64,000 bases of DNA from Nocardioides acrostichi (GTDB lineage Bacteria; Actinomycetota; Actinomycetes; Propionibacteriales; Nocardioidaceae). Position 1 is the first letter of the stretch. Each line of letters opens with the position of its first letter. Of the stretch, positions 34,606 through 42,962 are shown piece by piece. The stretch covers positions 17,764 through 81,763 of the forward strand of contig NZ_JADIVZ010000017.1 in NCBI RefSeq assembly GCF_015319165.1. Reading direction: 5' to 3'. Below the pieces are notes generated by a model. It was not told where the DNA came from, did not search any database, and saw only the letters and a list, made by a program, of their open reading frames with translations. A program made the position numbers and the translations under genes.

Positions 34606-37341
34606 GTGACCCAGACCCCCACCGACGGCGGCACCCCGGGCGGACGGATCGAGCGCGTCGAGCTCCAGACCTCGATGCAGCGCTCCTACATCGACTACGC
34701 GATGGCGGTCATCGTCGGCCGTGCGCTGCCCGACGTCCGCGACGGCCTCAAGCCGGTGCACCGCCGGGTGCTCTACGCGATGGACGACGGCGGCTACCGC
34801 CCCGACCGAGGCTTCTCCAAGTGCAGCCGCGTCGTCGGCGACGTCATGGGTCAGTACCACCCGCACGGCGACTCCGCCATCTACGACACCCTCGTGCGGC
34901 TCGCGCAGCCGTGGGTGATGCGGGCGCCACTGATCCAGGGGCAGGGCAACTTCGGCTCACCGGGCAACGACCCGGCCGCGGCCATGCGGTACACCGAGTG
35001 TCGGCTCGCCCCGCTGGCCATGGAGATGGTCCGCGACATCGACGAGGACACCGTCGACTTCCAGCCGAACTACGACGGCCGCTCCTCGGAGCCGACGATC
35101 CTGCCCGCCCGCTTCCCGAACCTGCTGGTCAACGGCTCGGCCGGCATCGCCGTCGGTATGGCCACGAACATCCCGCCGCACAACCTGCGCGAGGTCGCCG
35201 AGGGCGCCATCTGGGCGCTCGAGCACCCCGATGCCACCCGCGAGGAGCTCCAAGATGCGCTGATCGAGCGCATCAAGGGCCCCGACTTCCCGAACGCCGC
35301 CCTCATCGTGGGCCGCGAGGGCATCGAACAGACCTACCGCACCGGCCGGGGCTCGGTCACCCAGCGCGCGGTCATCGAGGTCGACGAGGACTCCAAGGGC
35401 CGCACCTGCCTGGTGATCACCGAGCTGCCCTACATGGTCAACCCCGACAACCTGGCGCTGAAGATCGCCGAGCTGGCCGACTCGGGCAAGGTGCAGGGCA
35501 TCGCCGACGTCCGCGACGACACCTCCTCTCGCACCGGGCAGCGCCTGGTCGTCGTCCTCAAGCGTGACGCCGTGGCGCGGGTGGTGCTCAACAACCTGCT
35601 CAAGCACACCGAGCTGCAGACCAACTTCAGCGCCAACATGCTGGCGCTGGTCGACGGCGTGCCGCGCACCCTGACCATCGACCAGTTCATCAGCAACTGG
35701 GTCGCCCACCAGATCGAGGTCATCCAGCGGCGCACCCGCTACCGCCTCGCCGAGAAGCAGCGCCAGGCCCACATCTACCGCGGTCTGGTCAAGGCGCTCG
35801 ACGCCCTCGACGAGGTCATCGCGCTGATCCGTCGCAGCCCCGAGGTCGACGACGCACGCACGGGCCTGATGGAACTGCTCGACATCGACGAGGTGCAGGC
35901 CAACGCCATCCTCGAAATGCAGCTCCGCCGTCTCGCGGCCCTGGAGCGGCAGAAGATCGTCGACCACCTCGCCCAGCTCGAGGAGGAGATCGCCGACCTC
36001 GAGGACATCTTGGCCAACGAGGCCCGGCAGCGCTCGATCGTCGCCGAGGAGCTCACCGGGATCGTCGACAAGTTCGGCGACGACCGACGCACCCAGATCA
36101 TCGCGGCCGACGGCGACCTCTCGATGGAGGATCTGATTCCCGACGAGGAGGTCGTCGTCTCGATCACCCGCGGCGGGTACGCCAAGCGCACCCAGCGCGG
36201 GCTCTACCGCACGCAGAAGCGCGGCGGCAAGGGTGTGCGCGGTGCGAGCCTGCGCGGCGACGACGTCGTGGAGCACTTCATCGCCACCACCAGCCACCAC
36301 TGGCTGCTGTTCTTCACCACCGCCGGCCGGGTCTACCGCACCAAGGCCTACAACCTGCCCGAGGCCGCGCGCGACGCCAAGGGTGGCCACGTGGCCGGGC
36401 TGCTGTCGTTCCAGCCGGACGAGCAGATCGCCCAGGTGCTCGCGATCCGCGACTACGAGCAGGCGCCGTACCTGGTGCTTGCCACGCGCAACGGCCTGGT
36501 CAAGAAGACCCGCCTCGGCGACTACAACTCCCCGCGGCAGGCAGGCGTCATCGCCATCAACTTCCGCGATCCACACCCGACTCTGGGGCAAGACGAGCTG
36601 ATCGGCGCCGAGCTGGTCTACGGCGAGGACGACGTGCTGTTGGTCTCGCGGCTGGGTCAGGCGATCCGGTTCCGCGCCGACGACACCCAACTGCGCCCGA
36701 TGGGGCGTGCGACGTCCGGCGTCACGGGCATGAAGTTCCGCGGCGACGACTCGCTGCTGTCGATGTCGATCATCCGCGCTGCGCAGGTGGCCGCCGAGGA
36801 GGCCGCGGGTCTCGCGGAGCAGACCGAGGAGTCGCCCGACGTCGAGGCGAGCGCCGAGCAGGTCGCCGAGGTCAAGCCGCAGTACGTCTTCACCATCACC
36901 GACGGAGGCTTCGCCAAGCGCTCGCGCATCTCCGAGTACCGCCTCCAGTCGCGAGGCGGCCTCGGTATCAAGGCGATGGCGCTCACCAACGCCGACCGTG
37001 GCGGACTCGTGGGCGCATTCATCGTCGAGGACGGCGACGAAGTGCTCTCCATCACCGCCACCGGTCAGGTCGTTCGCAGCCCCATCGACGACGCCTTCCG
37101 CCCGACGGGCCGCTCCACCCAGGGCGTGAAGTTCGTGACGCCGAAGCGGGGCGACACGGTCGCGGTCGTCGCCCGGTCGGTCGAGGCCACCGAGGACGAC
37201 GCGGCCGACGAGGTTCCCGCTGTCGAGGGGGCACCCGACGCGGAGACATCGCCCGATCTGGGGTCGGATGCAACAATCGAGGCCGACGACGCGTCAACGG
37301 ATGTGTCCGACTCGACCGAAACCCCCGAGGATGACCGATGA
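34606..37341 (+). CDS. gyrA: DNA gyrase subunit A
   Basis: It is the 911-aa cleavage/religation subunit. It opens IERVELQTSMQRSYIDYAM; the quinolone-resistance region reads HPHGDSAIYDTLVRLAQ, i.e. Ser and Asp at the key positions, so no resistance change is visible. The active-site tyrosine is in AAMRYTECRLA. The C-terminal beta-pinwheel carries the GyrA box QKRGGKG. An acidic Asp/Glu/Ala/Ser tail of about 60 residues follows. GTG 34606 is preceded by AGAGAGAG. The 181-bp gap from gyrB is AT-rich near 34548-34590 and may contain a separate promoter. Confidence 0.97.
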   Translation: MTQTPTDGGTPGGRIERVELQTSMQRSYIDYAMAVIVGRALPDVRDGLKPVHRRVLYAMDDGGYRPDRGFSKCSRVVGDVMGQYHPHGDSAIYDTLVRLAQPWVMRAPLIQGQGNFGSPGNDPAAAMRYTECRLAPLAMEMVRDIDEDTVDFQPNYDGRSSEPTILPARFPNLLVNGSAGIAVGMATNIPPHNLREVAEGAIWALEHPDATREELQDALIERIKGPDFPNAALIVGREGIEQTYRTGRGSVTQRAVIEVDEDSKGRTCLVITELPYMVNPDNLALKIAELADSGKVQGIADVRDDTSSRTGQRLVVVLKRDAVARVVLNNLLKHTELQTNFSANMLALVDGVPRTLTIDQFISNWVAHQIEVIQRRTRYRLAEKQRQAHIYRGLVKALDALDEVIALIRRSPEVDDARTGLMELLDIDEVQANAILEMQLRRLAALERQKIVDHLAQLEEEIADLEDILANEARQRSIVAEELTGIVDKFGDDRRTQIIAADGDLSMEDLIPDEEVVVSITRGGYAKRTQRGLYRTQKRGGKGVRGASLRGDDVVEHFIATTSHHWLLFFTTAGRVYRTKAYNLPEAARDAKGGHVAGLLSFQPDEQIAQVLAIRDYEQAPYLVLATRNGLVKKTRLGDYNSPRQAGVIAINFRDPHPTLGQDELIGAELVYGEDDVLLVSRLGQAIRFRADDTQLRPMGRATSGVTGMKFRGDDSLLSMSIIRAAQVAAEEAAGLAEQTEESPDVEASAEQVAEVKPQYVFTITDGGFAKRSRISEYRLQSRGGLGIKAMALTNADRGGLVGAFIVEDGDEVLSITATGQVVRSPIDDAFRPTGRSTQGVKFVTPKRGDTVAVVARSVEATEDDAADEVPAVEGAPDAETSPDLGSDATIEADDASTDVSDSTETPEDDR

Positions 37342-37886
37342 CCGAACGGACCACCGAGACCCGTGCCGGCGGCAGCGCCGGCACGAGCACGAGCGGGTCC
37401 CTGGCAGATCGTGTGCAGGCTCGGCTGAGCCGGGCCTCGGAGGAGCACGAGGCCAACAAGTCCGCCGCAGCCGGGTCCGCGACGACCCCGAAGACGTCGT
37501 CCGCGGCCGCCCGCAACCCGCGCCGCGCCCGCCTGCGGCTCACCCGCATCGACCCGTGGTCGGTGATGAAGACCGCGTTCCTGCTCTCGGTCGCCTTCGG
37601 CATCGTCACCGTCGTCTCCGTGCTGGTCGTGTGGACCGTGCTCGGCGGTGCCGGCGTGTGGGACTCGCTGAACAAGACCGTCACCGACGTCGTCGGCCCG
37701 AACTCCGCGTCGTCCTTCAACGTCGAGGACTACATCGGCACCTCGCGCGTCATGGGCTTCTCGATGCTCGTGGCCGCGATCGACGTCGTGCTCATCACCG
37801 CCGCGGCGACGCTCGGAGCGTTCCTCTACAACATGGCCGCAGCCCTACTCGGCGGCATCGAGGTCACGCTCGCCGAGGACAACTGA
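37338..37886 (+). CDS. DUF3566 transmembrane protein
   Basis: It is 182 aa and coupled to gyrA by an ATGA overlap. The N-terminal 65 residues are Ser/Thr/Ala-rich and probably disordered. Then RARLRLTRIDPWSVMKTAFL leads into a membrane helix (FLLSVAFGIVTVVSVLVVW), a loop with VWDSLNKTVTDVVG, and a second helix (VLITAAATLGAFLYNMAA). The end, GGIEVTLAED, is the family signature (compare Rv0007 beside gyrA). The function is unknown. Confidence 0.9.
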   Translation: MTERTTETRAGGSAGTSTSGSLADRVQARLSRASEEHEANKSAAAGSATTPKTSSAAARNPRRARLRLTRIDPWSVMKTAFLLSVAFGIVTVVSVLVVWTVLGGAGVWDSLNKTVTDVVGPNSASSFNVEDYIGTSRVMGFSMLVAAIDVVLITAAATLGAFLYNMAAALLGGIEVTLAEDN

Positions 37887-37892
37887 GCCGTT

Positions 37893-37922
37893 TTGTCGCC
37901 TGACCTGCGGGTCGGGTAACGT
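37893..37922 (+). promoter_or_regulatory. Promoter of tRNA-Ile
   Basis: TTGTCG (37893-37898) and TAACGT (37917-37922) are 18 bases apart and lie 37 bases before the tRNA. Confidence 0.5.
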
Positions 37923-37958
37923 CTCGCCTCGGTCCGCGGGGTACCGCGACCACCTCGA

Positions 37959-38032
37959 GGGCCTATAGCTCAGACGGTTAGAGCGCTTCCCTGATAAGGA
38001 AGAGGTCACAGGTTCAAGTCCTGTTAGGCCCA
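37959..38032 (+). tRNA. ileT: tRNA-Ile (GAT anticodon)
   Basis: It is a 74-nt cloverleaf. The acceptor arm GGGCCTA pairs with TAGGCCC (38025-38031), the discriminator is A, the anticodon loop CTGATAA carries GAT at 37993-37995, and the T arm contains GGTTCAAGTCC. CCA is not encoded. A short GGGGGC-TCC-GCCCCC hairpin (38040-38054) follows. Confidence 0.97.
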
Positions 38033-38088
38033 CTCACACGGGGGCTCCGCCCCCACACCCCGATCCCTCGGAATCCGCGGAGGCCGAC

Positions 38089-38214
38089 ATGAAGAAGATC
38101 CTTCTCCTCGCACTCGCCGCCGGCGGCGCGGTCTTCGCGAAGAAGAAGATGGACGGTTCCCGCGCCGAGGCCGCACTCTGGGCCGAGGCCACCGACCCGG
38201 TCGCCCGCAACTGA
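38089..38214 (+). CDS. DLW-39 family small protein
   Basis: It is 41 aa: a basic start (MKKILLLALAAGGAVFAKKK), one short hydrophobic segment and an ALWAEATDPV motif close to the family's DLW signature. GCGGAGG lies before ATG 38089. This tiny protein is found between tRNA-Ile and tRNA-Ala near gyrA across actinobacteria. Its function is unknown. A GACGGC-CTCC-GCCGTC hairpin (38226-38241) follows. Confidence 0.88.
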   Translation: MKKILLLALAAGGAVFAKKKMDGSRAEAALWAEATDPVARN

Positions 38215-38245
38215 CCCACCACCTCGACGGCCTCCGCCGTCGCCA

Positions 38246-38318
38246 GGGGCCTTGGCGCAATTGGTAGCGCACCTGCTTTGCAAGCAGGGGGTTAGGGGTT
38301 CGAGTCCCCTAGGCTCCA
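38246..38318 (+). tRNA. alaT: tRNA-Ala (TGC anticodon)
   Basis: It is a 73-nt cloverleaf. The acceptor GGGGCCT pairs with AGGCTCC (38311-38317), including one G-T pair. The anticodon stem CCTGC/GCAGG encloses TTTGCAA with TGC at 38279-38281. The T loop contains TTCGAGT. CCA is not fully encoded. Confidence 0.97.
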
Positions 38319-38365
38319 CCGATGAGACCGCAGGTCGGCTCGCGCAGCGCACCCTCCGCGGATCC

Positions 38366-39031
38366 TCACCCGTCGTAGGGCACATGAGCCGTCCAGCCGT
38401 CGGCGTCCCGCGCGACGGCAGCCCACATCGCGTCGGCGATGGGGGTGGGGGAGAACGGGCCCTCCTTCGCCAGCGCCCCGTTGATCTGGACGGCGACCGC
38501 ACGGATGTCGTCGTCCGCGAGCACGCCGTCGAGGCTGGCGACGAGGTTGCGGACGGCGGCCTTCTGCACGCCTAGCGACGCAGCGGCCGGGTTCGGTTCG
38601 TCCGCGGCCATGCTGCCGGTCACCAGCACGCGCGACCCGGAGGACTGGAACGGGCGGGCGGCCTGGACGGCCGGGAGGAGGACGCCCGCGCCGAGGGCGA
38701 CGTCCTCGAGCAACTCGGGCACGGTGAGCTCGAGAGGGTTGCGCTCACGCCAGAAGCTGGGGTTGAAGTGCAGCACGTCGATGCGGCCGTGCCGCTCCCC
38801 GACCCCACGCACCACGGCCGAGACGTCGGCGGGATCGGCCAGATCGACGGCCACACCCTCGGCCGCGAAGCCCTCGGCGACGAGCGCGGCCGCCAACGGC
38901 TCGGCGTCCGCTTCAGTGCGCGTGGCGAGCACGGCGAGGTACCCCTCGCGCGCGAACCGGCGGGCCACGGCCAGCCCGAGGCCCGGGCCGGCACCGAGGA
39001 CGAGCAGGACGGGGCTTTCAGTCGTGTTCAT
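38366..39031 (-). CDS. SDR family protein lacking the catalytic tyrosine
   Basis: It is a 221-aa short-chain dehydrogenase/reductase-like Rossmann protein. The nucleotide motif is LGAGPGLGLAVARRF, the Asp motif is VDLADPADV, and the usual NNAG reads HFNPS. The catalytic serine is kept (VTGSMA), but the YxxxK motif reads LGVQK, with Leu in place of Tyr. It may therefore bind NAD(P) without normal catalysis or use a different mechanism. TAGGGT lies six bases before ATG 39031, suggesting a leaderless mRNA. It is divergent from the FadR-type regulator and shares the intergenic operator with it. Confidence 0.82.
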   Translation of the reverse strand: MNTTESPVLLVLGAGPGLGLAVARRFAREGYLAVLATRTEADAEPLAAALVAEGFAAEGVAVDLADPADVSAVVRGVGERHGRIDVLHFNPSFWRERNPLELTVPELLEDVALGAGVLLPAVQAARPFQSSGSRVLVTGSMAADEPNPAAASLGVQKAAVRNLVASLDGVLADDDIRAVAVQINGALAKEGPFSPTPIADAMWAAVARDADGWTAHVPYDG

Positions 39032-39067
39032 GGCCGGACCCTAGCCAAGAACCGTCGTGATCCAGGT

Positions 39068-39084
39068 AACTGGTCCAACCAGTT
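39068..39084. promoter_or_regulatory. FadR/GntR-type operator between SDR and regulator genes
   Basis: AACTGGT-CCA-ACCAGTT is a perfect 7-bp inverted repeat matching the TnGTnnnACnA pattern of FadR-subfamily GntR regulators. It abuts TTGACC (39083-39088), a -35 placed 17 bases before CATCCT (39106-39111), which ends six bases before the regulator's ATG. Binding would block that promoter and probably the divergent one. Confidence 0.75.
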
Positions 39085-39117
39085 GACCTCAGACCAACGA
39101 CGACGCATCCTCTTCGC

Positions 39118-39828
39118 ATGGACATCACGCCGGTCACCCGCAGCGCCGTCTCCGACGTGGTCTTCGGGCAGCTCGTGGCCGAGATCCTCTCCGGCCGCCT
39201 AACACCCGGCGACGCGCTGCCCGGCGAGCGCGAGCTGGCCGAGCGGTTCGAGGTGAACCGGCACGCGGTGCGCGAGGCGCTCAAGCGCGTGCAGCAGGCC
39301 GGGCTGGTGCGCATCAGCCAGGGCGGCAAGACCCGGGTGCTCGACTGGCGCGGACACGCCGGTCTCGACACCCTCTCGCAGTTGGCCGCCGCCGGCGCCC
39401 TGACCCCGCTCGAGATCCTGCGCGACATCAGCGAGATGCGGCGATCGGTCGCCGCCGACGCCGCCCGGCTCTGCGCCGAACGGGCCAGCGACGACCAGAT
39501 CGGCATCGTCCTCGCCGCGGCGCAGGCCTACCCGATCGACTCCTCCGCGATCGCCGACACCTTCGCCCCCGACCTCGACTTCTGGACAGCCGTGATCGAG
39601 GGGTCGGGCAACATCGCCTACCGCCTCGGCTTGAACACGCTCGTCGCCGGCTTCACCGAGATCGGCTGGCAGACCGTCGTCGACCTCGGCCTCGGCGAGG
39701 AGTACGTCGACCGCGACGCCCACCAGCACCTCGCCCGCCTCATCGCCGACCGCGACGCCGACGGCGCCCAGCGACTCGCCGCAGACCTGCTCGGCCGCAC
39801 CGTCGCGCGCATCGCCGCGCACCTCTGA
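39118..39828 (+). CDS. GntR family regulator, FadR/FCD subfamily
   Basis: It is 236 aa. The N-terminal winged helix (about 10-75) reads VVFGQLVAEILSGRLTPGD, LPGERELAERFEVNRHAVRE, ALKRVQQAGLVRISQGGKTR. The C-terminal helical ligand domain has the histidine/aspartate positions expected of FCD proteins (DLDFWTAVIEGSGN and DRDAHQHLARLIADRD). The gene is probably leaderless and autoregulated through the palindrome at 39068. It is 26 bp upstream of the fatty-acid-hydroxylase-like gene, so it likely controls that gene in response to a lipid-related ligand; the ligand is inferred. Confidence 0.88.
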   Translation: MDITPVTRSAVSDVVFGQLVAEILSGRLTPGDALPGERELAERFEVNRHAVREALKRVQQAGLVRISQGGKTRVLDWRGHAGLDTLSQLAAAGALTPLEILRDISEMRRSVAADAARLCAERASDDQIGIVLAAAQAYPIDSSAIADTFAPDLDFWTAVIEGSGNIAYRLGLNTLVAGFTEIGWQTVVDLGLGEEYVDRDAHQHLARLIADRDADGAQRLAADLLGRTVARIAAHL

Positions 39829-39854
39829 CACCCCTGCTCACCCGAGGAGCACCC

Positions 39855-40706
39855 ATGTTCGACCTGATCCAGCACGCGATCCCCGTGTTCATCGTCTGCC
39901 TCGCGCTCGAGGCGGCGTCGTTCTACTTCCTACCCGACGACGACGAGCTCGGGTACGACGTGCGCGACGCCCGCACCAGCGTGGCGATGGGGCTGGGCAA
40001 CGTGGCGGTCAACCTGGGCTGGAAGCTCGTCGTCGTGGCGGTCTACGCCGCCGCCTACCTCGTCAGTCCGTGGCAGCTCCCGGCCGACCACCCGCTCACC
40101 TGGGTGGCGCTGTTCTTCGCCGACGACCTCGCCTACTACGCCTACCACCGCACGCACCACACGATCCGGATCCTCTGGGCCAGCCACGTCGTGCACCACT
40201 CCAGCGAGTTCTACAACCTCTCCACCGCGCTCCGACAGCCGTGGACGCCGTTCAGCTCACTGCCGTACTGGCTGCCGCTGGCATTCCTCGGGTTCTCGCC
40301 GTGGATGATCCTGCTCCAGCAGTCGATCAGCCTGCTCTACCAGTTCTTCATCCACACCGAGCGCATCGGCCGGCTCTGGAAGCCGATCGAGCTCGTGATG
40401 AACACCCCCTCGCACCACCGCGTGCACCACGGCTCGAACACCCAGTACCTCGATAAGAACTACGGCGGCATCCTCATCGTGTGGGACCGCCTCTTCGGAA
40501 CCTTCGAGGCCGAGGGTGAGCGCGTGCGCTACGGCCTGACCAAGAACGTGAACACCTTCAACCCGGCCCGCGTGGCCACCCACGAGTTCGCCGCGATCGG
40601 GCGCGACGTGTGGCGGGCGAGCACCTGGCGAGACCGCTGGGGGCACGTGGTCAGGGGGCCCGGATGGCAGCCGACCACGACGACGCGGCACGACGTCTCG
40701 GCCTGA
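39855..40706 (+). CDS. Sterol desaturase/fatty acid hydroxylase family protein
   Basis: It is a 283-aa membrane di-iron enzyme of the fatty acid hydroxylase superfamily. Histidine clusters that bind iron are HRTHH, HVVHH (followed by SSEFYNLS) and HRVHHG (HHRVHHGSNTQYLDKNYGG). Four or more membrane segments are present, including the first at the N-terminus (AIPVFIVCLALEAASFYF) and LVVVAVYAAAYLV. The late ILIVWDRLFGTFEAE is typical. GAGGAG precedes ATG 39855. It probably hydroxylates or desaturates a lipid or carotenoid-like substrate and forms an operon with the FadR-type regulator. Confidence 0.88.
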   Translation: MFDLIQHAIPVFIVCLALEAASFYFLPDDDELGYDVRDARTSVAMGLGNVAVNLGWKLVVVAVYAAAYLVSPWQLPADHPLTWVALFFADDLAYYAYHRTHHTIRILWASHVVHHSSEFYNLSTALRQPWTPFSSLPYWLPLAFLGFSPWMILLQQSISLLYQFFIHTERIGRLWKPIELVMNTPSHHRVHHGSNTQYLDKNYGGILIVWDRLFGTFEAEGERVRYGLTKNVNTFNPARVATHEFAAIGRDVWRASTWRDRWGHVVRGPGWQPTTTTRHDVSA

Positions 40707-40762
40707 TGTGCCGGATCACCGTTTCGGTCTCACGCGGCTCACCCAGGTGGCACACTTCCCCC

Positions 40763-41671
40763 GTGCGAACACGTGTGCTCCCGACGCTCCTGGCTGCCCT
40801 GGTGGCGGCCACGGCGACAGCCTGCGGTTCGTCGATCCCCTCGCCGGAGGAGACCGCGATCCCGACTGCGGCAGCGGCGCCCGTCGTCGACGAGGGGCGC
40901 CCCACGCCCGCTGAGATCGCCGTCCAGCACGTGCCGGACGACGTCAGCGCGATCGCGGTGACCGACTTCGACGCCGTGGCCCTCGACCTCGGCATCACCA
41001 AGCTCTCCAGTGACCTGACGCCGGCCGCGCGGGCGTCGTTCTGGAAGCGCGCGCAGACCCAGACCGCGATGCTCTCCTCGGGCGTGCTGCGCCCCGCCGA
41101 GACCCAGCTGCTCTCACAGTTCTCCTTCGGCCAGGAGGACGTCGGCTGGGAGGCGCTGCTCTACGACGACGCCGGCAAGCAGGTCGGCTGGATCCTCGGA
41201 CTGCACGCCATCATCGACCCCCAGGCGGTCGAGAAGGCGGTCAAGGCCGGCGTGGGCCCGCTCAAGGGCGCCCGCGTCGACGCGGCCGACGGGCTCGTCC
41301 TCTCCGGCGAGGCCGGCGACGGCTCCTCCACGTGGTCCGGCCCCGCGACCCTCGCGCTCCTCGGCGACGGAGCCGTGTCGACCTACGTCGAGCAGGGCTG
41401 CGTGCCGTCTTCGGACGACTCCGGCCTCCTGCCGCTGGACGCCTACTCGATGAGCTTCCAGACCGAGCTCGCCACCGCACGGCTCGGGGCCGACCGCACC
41501 GATGTGTTCACGCGCCTCCAGCTCACCGACGACACTCCCGGCATCGGTGGCGCGCTGCGTGATGGTGTCGCCGACCCGCGGTCGGGCCGCCTGGGCTTCC
41601 AGATCGTCGACCCCGGCGACGCCGCCACGCTCACCCTGCGACGCCGCCTCGGCTTCACCGCCTGCGGCTGA
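40763..41671 (+). CDS. Probable secreted lipoprotein of unknown function
   Basis: It is 302 aa from GTG 40763. Arg residues are followed by a hydrophobic core (VLPTLLAALVAATATAC), and a Cys at residue 23 suits lipidation, although the lipobox (ATAC) is weak. The mature part is acidic and contains AVTDFDAVALDLGI and repeated alpha/beta segments without a family I can name. One C-terminal Cys (FTACG) and one in QGCVPSSDD could pair. CACACT ends six bases before the start codon, suggesting a leaderless mRNA. It lies between the hydroxylase and SURF1. Confidence 0.7.
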   Translation: MRTRVLPTLLAALVAATATACGSSIPSPEETAIPTAAAAPVVDEGRPTPAEIAVQHVPDDVSAIAVTDFDAVALDLGITKLSSDLTPAARASFWKRAQTQTAMLSSGVLRPAETQLLSQFSFGQEDVGWEALLYDDAGKQVGWILGLHAIIDPQAVEKAVKAGVGPLKGARVDAADGLVLSGEAGDGSSTWSGPATLALLGDGAVSTYVEQGCVPSSDDSGLLPLDAYSMSFQTELATARLGADRTDVFTRLQLTDDTPGIGGALRDGVADPRSGRLGFQIVDPGDAATLTLRRRLGFTACG

Positions 41672-41782
41672 GCGTCGTCCGGCGCGTGCCGGGCGCGAGC
41701 CGCGCCTTCGGACGTCGCGCACGGTGGTCGCGGCCCCAGGTCGCGACGGGAGACTTGCAGCGTGCCGCGTACGCTGAACGGC

Positions 41783-42538
41783 GTGACGTCGGCGTTCGCC
41801 CCCCGCTTGTGGGGAGGGCACCTGCTGGCCCTGCTACTCGTCGCCGCGACTCTCGCACTGGGCTGGTGGCAGTACTCCGCCTATCAGGCGCAACGCGCCG
41901 CCGAGAGCCGAGACCTCACCCACGCTGCGGCGAAGCCGCTCACCTCGGTGATGGGGGGCAACGACCCGTTCCCGGGCAACGAGGTGGGCCAGCCCATCAC
42001 CGCCACCGGCACCTGGGTCGGCGGTGGGACGGTGTTCGTCTCGGGGCGGGAGCACGGCGGCCGCGAGGGCTACTGGGTGGTCACCCCGCTGGCGATCGGC
42101 ACCCCCGACGGTTCGGCTCTGCCGATCGTGCGGGGCTGGGTGGCCTCACTCGCCGACGCGCCGCCTCCGCCGAGCGGCACGGCCACCGTGCAGGGCTGGC
42201 TCCAACCGACCGATGGCACCGGTGAGGTCGACACCGACCGCAGCGACGACGTCATCCCGCAGGTGCGCACCGCGGACCTGATCCAACACGTCGACCAGGA
42301 CCTCTACGACGCCTACGCGGTGCTCGACCTCTCAGCGGTGCGCGCCGACGGCGAGCCGGACGACGCCCGCGGCCTGGTCCAGGCCGATCTCGCCGAGCTG
42401 CCACCCCCGGCGGGCGGCACCGGCCTGCGCAACCTGCTCTACGCCATCGAATGGGTCTTCTTCGCCGCGTTCGTGGGCTACGTGTGGTGGCGGTGGGTGC
42501 AAGAACGCATCCAGGAGGTCAGTACCGTGGCGGCGTGA
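41783..42538 (+). CDS. SURF1 family protein
   Basis: It is a 251-aa cytochrome oxidase assembly-type membrane protein. A first membrane helix (HLLALLLVAATLALGWWQY) is followed by the SURF1 extracytoplasmic region with ITATGTWVGGGTVFVSGR, EGYWVVTPLAI, LPIVRGWVAS and the closing GLRNLLYAIEWVFFAAFVGY helix. GTG 41783 is chosen because TACGCT (41770-41775) lies seven bases before it, implying a leaderless mRNA; GTG 41762 would add seven residues. Its stop overlaps the next gene as GTGA. Confidence 0.9.
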   Translation: MTSAFAPRLWGGHLLALLLVAATLALGWWQYSAYQAQRAAESRDLTHAAAKPLTSVMGGNDPFPGNEVGQPITATGTWVGGGTVFVSGREHGGREGYWVVTPLAIGTPDGSALPIVRGWVASLADAPPPPSGTATVQGWLQPTDGTGEVDTDRSDDVIPQVRTADLIQHVDQDLYDAYAVLDLSAVRADGEPDDARGLVQADLAELPPPAGGTGLRNLLYAIEWVFFAAFVGYVWWRWVQERIQEVSTVAA

Positions 42539-42894
42539 AGCTGTTCGCCACCTACCGCGTGCTGGCCCTCCTCGTCGGGGTGCTGCTGGCCTTCTGCTCC
42601 CTGGTGGCCATGCCACTGAAGTACCTCGCCGCCGACGGCGGCACCTGGCAGCGTTTCGGCGAGCAGGCGAGCATCCTCTGGGTGGCCCACGGCTGGGTGT
42701 TCATGATCTACGTGGTCGTGGCGTTCGCACTGTCGCGCAAGGCCGGCTGGAGCATCGCCTTCACTCTGGTCGCCCTGGTGGCGGGCCTGGTACCGCTGCT
42801 CATCTTCTGGGTCGAGCGTCAGGTGGTCCGCAAGGTGCGCGACGAGAACCCGGAGCTCACCAGCAGCGAGCCCACGGGCGCCGTCTCGTCGTGA
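42535..42894 (+). CDS. DUF3817 membrane protein
   Basis: It is 119 aa with three membrane helices: FATYRVLALLVGVLLAFCSL, ILWVAHGWVFMIYVVVAFAL and GWSIAFTLVALVAGLVPLL, then FWVERQVVRK. This is the DUF3817 pattern; members often follow SURF1 in actinobacteria. GTG 42535 overlaps the SURF1 stop and has AGGAGGT about 15 bases upstream. The function is unknown. A 22-bp tandem repeat begins two bases after its stop. Confidence 0.88.
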   Translation: MKLFATYRVLALLVGVLLAFCSLVAMPLKYLAADGGTWQRFGEQASILWVAHGWVFMIYVVVAFALSRKAGWSIAFTLVALVAGLVPLLIFWVERQVVRKVRDENPELTSSEPTGAVSS

Positions 42895-42896
42895 AC

Positions 42897-42962
42897 GACC
42901 CCTCGGGGGACGATTCCTGACCCCTCGGGGGACGATGTGCGACCCCTCGGGGATCAGTTCTT
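42897..42962. repeat. 22-bp tandem repeat, three units
   Basis: GACCCCTCGGGG starts at 42897, 42919 and 42941, an exact 22-bp period. Units 1 and 2 share 18 bases (ending GACGAT) and unit 3 diverges after the GGGG. Each contains the palindromic CCCC-TC-GGGG. The array lies in a convergent gap and the stop of the leftward gene (42954-42956) is inside unit 3. Confidence 0.9.

Noticed and set aside
34957..36690. A 577-codon minus-strand frame opposite gyrA
   Set aside because: It has no recognisable domain, and third-position GC bias supports gyrA on the plus strand.
42897..42962. CRISPR-like array
   Set aside because: The 22-bp repeats are back to back with no unique spacers, and no cas genes are present.
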